A stretch of 9,147 nucleotides of DNA from UBA1081 sp045658165 (lineage in GTDB: Bacteria; Bacillota; Clostridia; Oscillospirales; Acutalibacteraceae), in contig JAZOUN010000164.1 in assembly GCA_045658165.1 (NCBI GenBank), positions 1-9,147 of the forward strand, written 5' to 3'. Position 1 is the first letter of the stretch; every line of letters begins with the position of its first letter. The notes below the pieces were generated by a model. The model was not told where the DNA came from. It searched no databases and was given only the letters and a program-made list of their open reading frames with translations. Position numbers and translations under genes: made by a program. This document shows positions 6,481 to 9,147 of this stretch, piece by piece.

Positions 6481-7239
6481 ATGAAAAAATTATTGGCATT
6501 ATTTCTTGCACTGGTAATTTTATCAGCGTTCTGTGTTACATCTTCTGCATATAATTTCTTTGATGATGCGGAAAATGACTTTATTTGTACAAACAATGCT
6601 CTTTATCTGACAAACGAAAAGAAAGCAGGAGATGTCAGATATTTTGAAGAGAGATTTTCAATTGTCGATAAAGACGGAAATCCTCTTTCTGCCGACGATT
6701 ATATATCTACCGGTTGCAAACTGGTATATTTTGAAAAATTCGATATGTTTGATATTATTCTTGTGGGTGATATCAACTGTGACGGACATGTTACGGCTGC
6801 AGATGCGCGTGTTGCACTGAGAATGTCTGCCGGTCTTTACAATGTGAATGAAAATCCTGATAAATACGGTGCCTTTGATTCAAATTGTTCTGGCACTCTT
6901 GAAGCTGCAGACGCAAGAGAGATTTTGCGTGTTGCTGCACAGATCGGTGAATTCGGTCTGTTTAAAGAAGAAATTGCAAACAAGGTGTATTCAGAAGAAA
7001 AAAATACACCTGCTGACTGCGATTATTACAGTGTAGGCGTTTTTCTTCATCCGGATTTTGCAGAGAATGCAGATTACTTGAATGCTGAATTTTTCGGCGG
7101 ACAGGTAAAGGAAGTAAAAACAGTTTCAGAATATGAGATTGAACTTATACTTACTGAACCTGATTATGAAAATGCAATGAAACTTTATAAGGAACTCAAA
7201 AATAATAATGCTGTGATATTCAGTACAATCTGTTATTGA
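6481..7239 (+). CDS. Secreted dockerin protein with I9/propeptide-like C-terminal module
   Basis: This 252-residue protein has a clear Sec signal peptide (MKKLLALFLAL core, likely cut after SSA at 23). Residues 24-95 have no recognisable fold. A dockerin spans 96-155, with loops GDINCDG and DSNCSGT, helices AADARVALR and AADAREILR, and a tolerated Cys in each loop. Residues 180-252 read as strand-helix-strand-helix-strand: YYSVGVFLH, then ENADYLNAEFF, then EIELILTEP, then YENAMKLYKEL, then AVIFST. This order, and the LxEPxxENxxK motif shared with the next gene, resemble the I9 inhibitor/subtilisin-propeptide fold; that match is tentative. RBS AAAGGAG precedes the ATG. It is probably transcribed from the promoter at 6044-6072, possibly with the lipoprotein gene 58 bases downstream. 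Confidence 0.85.
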   Translation: MKKLLALFLALVILSAFCVTSSAYNFFDDAENDFICTNNALYLTNEKKAGDVRYFEERFSIVDKDGNPLSADDYISTGCKLVYFEKFDMFDIILVGDINCDGHVTAADARVALRMSAGLYNVNENPDKYGAFDSNCSGTLEAADAREILRVAAQIGEFGLFKEEIANKVYSEEKNTPADCDYYSVGVFLHPDFAENADYLNAEFFGGQVKEVKTVSEYEIELILTEPDYENAMKLYKELKNNNAVIFSTICY

Positions 7240-7297
7240 AAATAATATAAGCAAAATAACGGGATTTTCTGTCTTAAAGTGAATCGGAGGGTTTGAT

Positions 7298-7723
7298 ATG
7301 AAAATAAATCTTATAAAAAAAGTAACTCTTCTTGTTATTGTCATATTATGTTTTTCTGCCTGCAGTATGCAGAATGAACAACATGATAAAAACGGTATTG
7401 TTTACCCGTCGGAAGGTTCTTCTGCAAATTATGATTTGTCTTCAATAACGGTTATGATAAAAAAGGAATACTCCGAATTCGGAAAAGAATATTCACCGTC
7501 AGATTTTGATGCGGAACTGATAGAATCAGTTGAAGTTATTAATCAGATAAATCCCGGTGATGATACTTCAGGATTTGACCTTAATTATTGGCAGCAGATA
7601 CTGTCTCTTGAATTGAAAGAGCCGAGTGAAGAAAATGTTCAGAAGGCAATAGCAGCAGCATACAGAAATCCTCAGGTGCAGACTGCACATGAGAACATCA
7701 TATATACTATGGAGATGGAGTAG
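7298..7723 (+). CDS. Small lipoprotein with I9/propeptide-like module
   Basis: This 141-residue protein has a lipoprotein signal: KK, a hydrophobic LLVIVILCF stretch and FSAC, with C22 the likely lipidated residue. A flexible polar linker of about 25 residues follows. Residues 48-136 then show SITVMIKKEY, a helix with FDAELI, LSLELKEPSEENVQK (102-116), a helix, and NPQVQTAHENIIY. The last part recalls the xPxVxyAEPNYxY ending of subtilisin-type prodomains, with EPNY degraded to HENI. The LxEPxxENxxK motif also occurs in the upstream dockerin protein (226-234), so the two adjacent genes probably share a module. RBS CGGAGGG precedes the ATG at 7298. The role is unknown; a membrane-anchored protease-inhibitor-like or chaperone-like protein is possible. 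Confidence 0.8.
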   Translation: MKINLIKKVTLLVIVILCFSACSMQNEQHDKNGIVYPSEGSSANYDLSSITVMIKKEYSEFGKEYSPSDFDAELIESVEVINQINPGDDTSGFDLNYWQQILSLELKEPSEENVQKAIAAAYRNPQVQTAHENIIYTMEME

Positions 7724-7725
7724 GT

Positions 7726-7755
7726 ATGAGTTCGTACCTGCTTTATAGTGTATAA
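7726..7755 (+). pseudogene. Nine-codon remnant of a glnN 3' end
   Basis: The frame ATG...TAA reads MSSYLLYSV. Its last five residues equal the glnN C-terminus (LLYSV), encoded with synonymous third-base changes. It starts 2 bases after the lipoprotein stop, whose last codons (ATGGAGATGGAG) could serve as an RBS. I regard it as a relic carried with the duplicated terminator, not a proven peptide gene. Confidence 0.45.
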
Positions 7756-7808
7756 TAATTTACAACCGCAACAGATGATTGTTGCGGTTGTTTTTCAATG
7801 AGTAATGA
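7739..7808 (+). repeat. Direct repeat, right copy: glnN 3' end plus terminator
   Basis: This is the partner of 5417-5490. Over the 57-base core the differences are C to T at 7746 and 7749 (both synonymous in the glnN frame) and T to C at 7769, which turns a G-U pair in the terminator into G-C. Homology fades upstream of 7739, where lipoprotein sequence begins, although TAC at 7735-7737 could match the glnN TAC if two codons are missing. Confidence 0.85.
7763..7795 (+). terminator. Terminator after the lipoprotein gene (copy of the glnN terminator)
   Basis: CAACCGCAACA (7763-7773) and TGTTGCGGTTG (7780-7790) form a perfect 11-bp stem around GATGAT. TTTTT follows. It lies 39 bases after the lipoprotein stop and would now end that operon. 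Confidence 0.9.
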
Positions 7809-7922
7809 GGAATGAAAGGGCGTCGCTCTTTAATCCGTTTTATATAATCAACGCCAAAGGCGTTCCGCAATTATTCATTATTAATTATTCATTTAATTTA
7901 TCGAGGGTACCTCGATAAATTA
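7796..7922. repeat. Modular intergenic repeat, copy B
   Basis: AATGAGTAATGAGGAATGA (about 7797-7815) opens the unit and is roughly the reverse complement of the ATTATTCATTATTAATTATTCATT stretch at 7871-7894. Between them is the hairpin AACGCC/GGCGTT (7850-7864). The unit ends with a 13-bp perfect inverted repeat (7894-7906 with 7910-7922, loop GTA) that is nearly the same as 102-136. The inner section TATATAATCAACG looks like an inverted version of TTGATTATAAAA in copy A, so the inner parts seem interchangeable. Confidence 0.65.
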
Positions 7923-7936
7923 TTATTTGTTTCCTA

Positions 7937-7964
7937 TTGACTTTTTCCGCAGAGTGTTTATAAT
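7937..7964 (+). promoter_or_regulatory. thrS promoter
   Basis: TTGACT (7937-7942) and TATAAT (7959-7964) are 16 bases apart. The expected start is near 7971, immediately before the T-box leader. Confidence 0.8.
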
Positions 7965-7970
7965 TAATTG

Positions 7971-8231
7971 TAATAGTGATAAAACTATGACGGAGAAGGC
8001 ATTGCACCGTCACTTTTTCAGAGAGTTCTGCATTTGCTGTGAGCAGAATAAAGTGTAAGCAATCGTTACCGCTCCCGAGTGCCGCCGGAAAGCATTTTTC
8101 AGAAAAGTGCGTTAAGGTGTGCCGTATGACTGCGTTAAAGTCCCTTGAGTGACGGAAGTTTTTATATTCCGTAATTTGGGTGGAACCGTGGAGTTTATGC
8201 TTCATCCCAGTTTCTGGGATGGAGTTTTTTT
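7971..8231 (+). ncRNA. T-box leader, threonine-specific (ACC specifier)
   Basis: This tRNA-sensing leader stops transcription when tRNA-Thr is charged and lets it proceed when it is not. Stem I can be traced: GGAG 7992-7995 with CTCC 8072-8075, ATTGC with GCAAT, CACTTT with AAAGTG, and a distal hairpin TTCTGC 8026-8031 with GCAGAA 8043-8048. The distal loop carries the conserved TTTGCTGTGA, and an AGAGAG bulge precedes it. The unpaired specifier ACC at 8068-8070 is a threonine codon, in agreement with thrS downstream. The T-box itself is TGGGTGGAACCGTGG (8177-8191), whose TGGA-ACC part meets the tRNA acceptor end. The terminator CATCCCAG/CTGGGATG (8203-8221) with its T run ends at 8231; the T-box can instead pair with CATCCCA as antiterminator. 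Confidence 0.93.
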
Positions 8232-8257
8232 ATTTTATAAATCAGGAGGTAATATAT

Positions 8258-9147
8258 ATGATTAAAGTTTCTCTTAAAGACGGTGTTGTAAAAGAATTTG
8301 ATGCCGGAATAACAGCGGCAGAAGTTGCTAAAAATCTCGGCATGGGTCTTTATAAGGCTGCATGTGTCTGCAGAATCGACGGTGAAGTTGCAGACCTTCG
8401 CACAGTGCTTGATAAGGACTGCGCACTTGAAATTCTCACATTCGATGACGAAGAAGGTAAAAAGGCTTTCCGTCACACAGCATCACATATTCTTGCTCAG
8501 GCAGTTAAAAGACTTTTCCCCGCTGCAAAGCTTGCTATCGGTCCTGCAATCGAAAACGGCTTTTACTATGACTTCGATGTAGATGTTCCTTTTACTCCCG
8601 AAGTGCTTGAAAAAATCGAGGGTGAAATGAAAAAAATCGTCAAAGAGGGTCTTCAGCTTGAAAAGTTTGAAATGACTGCTGATGAAGCTCTTGCAATGAT
8701 GAAGGAAAAGGACGAGCCCTACAAGGTTGAGCTTATAGAAGAGCACGCAGGCAAAGGTGAAAACATTTCATTCTTCAGACAGGGTGATTTTGTTGAGCTT
8801 TGCGCAGGCCCTCACATTCCCGACACATCAAGAGTAAAGGCATTCAAGCTCACTTCAGCAACAGGCGCTTACTGGAGAGGCGACTCAACAAAGAAGATGC
8901 TTCAGCGTGTATACGGTACAGCTTACACAAAGGCAGCTGACCTCGAAGAACATCTTCTCAGAATGGAAGAAGCAAAGAAGCGTGACCACAACAAGCTCGG
9001 CAGAGAACTTCAGCTCTTCACAACAGTCGATACTATCGGTCAGGGACTTCCCATTCTTCTTCCCAAGGGTACATTCATCGTTCAGACTCTTCAGAGATTC
9101 GTTGAAGACGAAGAAACAAAGCGTGGCTGGGTACGTACAAAGACTCC
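8258..9147 (+). CDS. thrS: Threonyl-tRNA synthetase, 5' part (runs off the window)
   Basis: The enzyme charges tRNA-Thr with threonine in the cytoplasm. The first 296 codons are present, roughly half of the usual 640 or so residues. Residues 1-62 are a TGS domain (IKVSLKDGV start, ITAAEVAKNLG). Residues 65-225 are the editing domain, with the zinc-type HxxxH pair H73 and H77 in RHTASHILAQ, and C182 and H186 in ELCAGPHIPDT, followed by LTSATGAYWRGD. From about 240 the class II catalytic domain begins (RDHNKLGREL, then GLPILLPKG). RBS AGGAGGT at 8244-8250 sets the ATG at 8258. Codon use is like glnN (many TTC, CTC, AAG), as for a core gene. Expression is governed by the T-box leader just upstream. 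Confidence 0.97.
   Translation, partial: MIKVSLKDGVVKEFDAGITAAEVAKNLGMGLYKAACVCRIDGEVADLRTVLDKDCALEILTFDDEEGKKAFRHTASHILAQAVKRLFPAAKLAIGPAIENGFYYDFDVDVPFTPEVLEKIEGEMKKIVKEGLQLEKFEMTADEALAMMKEKDEPYKVELIEEHAGKGENISFFRQGDFVELCAGPHIPDTSRVKAFKLTSATGAYWRGDSTKKMLQRVYGTAYTKAADLEEHLLRMEEAKKRDHNKLGRELQLFTTVDTIGQGLPILLPKGTFIVQTLQRFVEDEETKRGWVRTKT

Noticed and set aside
5474..7738. A classic integrative element with its own integrase
   Set aside because: No integrase, transposase, relaxase or tRNA-type attachment site is encoded. Only the direct repeats support insertion.
7885..8205. A 106-codon minus-strand frame upstream of thrS
   Set aside because: It covers the closing repeat hairpin, the thrS promoter and the T-box RNA, which explain the sequence better.
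8195..8746. Minus-strand frames opposite thrS
   Set aside because: They are shadows of the threonyl-tRNA synthetase reading frame, which is continuous to the window edge.
1..9147. CRISPR arrays, tRNA or rRNA genes
   Set aside because: No evenly spaced repeat-spacer pattern, no cloverleaf and no rRNA-like sequence were seen on either strand.

Overview
The window looks like chromosomal DNA from an anaerobic, probably gut-dwelling, clostridial Firmicute of the Ruminococcaceae/Oscillospiraceae type. The evidence is AT-rich intergenic DNA, strong AGGAGG-type ribosome sites, secreted proteins with type I dockerin repeats, a type III glutamine synthetase, and a T-box-controlled threonyl-tRNA synthetase. 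No scaffoldin or strong cohesin gene is present, so the docking partner of the dockerins is unknown. Species cannot be assigned from the sequence alone.

Layout. Positions 1-240 hold a modular intergenic repeat made of small hairpins, then a terminator-like hairpin and a weak promoter. Positions 258-3165 are a two-gene operon of secreted proteins. Each has an N-terminal beta-rich region, an internal dockerin, and a C-terminal domain that I read as a chagasin-like (MEROPS I42) cysteine-protease inhibitor. Positions 3235-5473 are the type III glutamine synthetase gene (glnN) with its own promoter, a terminator-like hairpin inside its leader, and a 3' terminator. Positions 5474-7738 are an accessory segment: a tight promoter-hairpin pair, a minus-strand Xre-type regulator gene, a divergent control region with repeated half-sites, a decayed dockerin remnant, an intact secreted dockerin protein, and a small lipoprotein. 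From 7739 there is a near-copy of the last codons and terminator of glnN, then a second intergenic repeat, a strong promoter, a threonine T-box leader with an ACC specifier, and the 5' part of thrS, which runs off the window.

The two most interesting points are these. First, the 5474-7738 segment is bracketed by two copies of the glnN 3' end plus terminator (54 of 57 bases identical; differences are synonymous or keep the hairpin paired), as expected for an insertion or a collapsed duplication. Second, the accessory genes on both sides of glnN may share a theme. The upstream pair carries I42-like domains. The downstream dockerin protein and lipoprotein share a C-terminal module resembling the I9/subtilisin-propeptide type. 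The locus may therefore supply secreted protease inhibitors, some attached by dockerin and one by lipid anchor. The I42 assignment is reasonably supported by motifs; the I9-like assignment is tentative.
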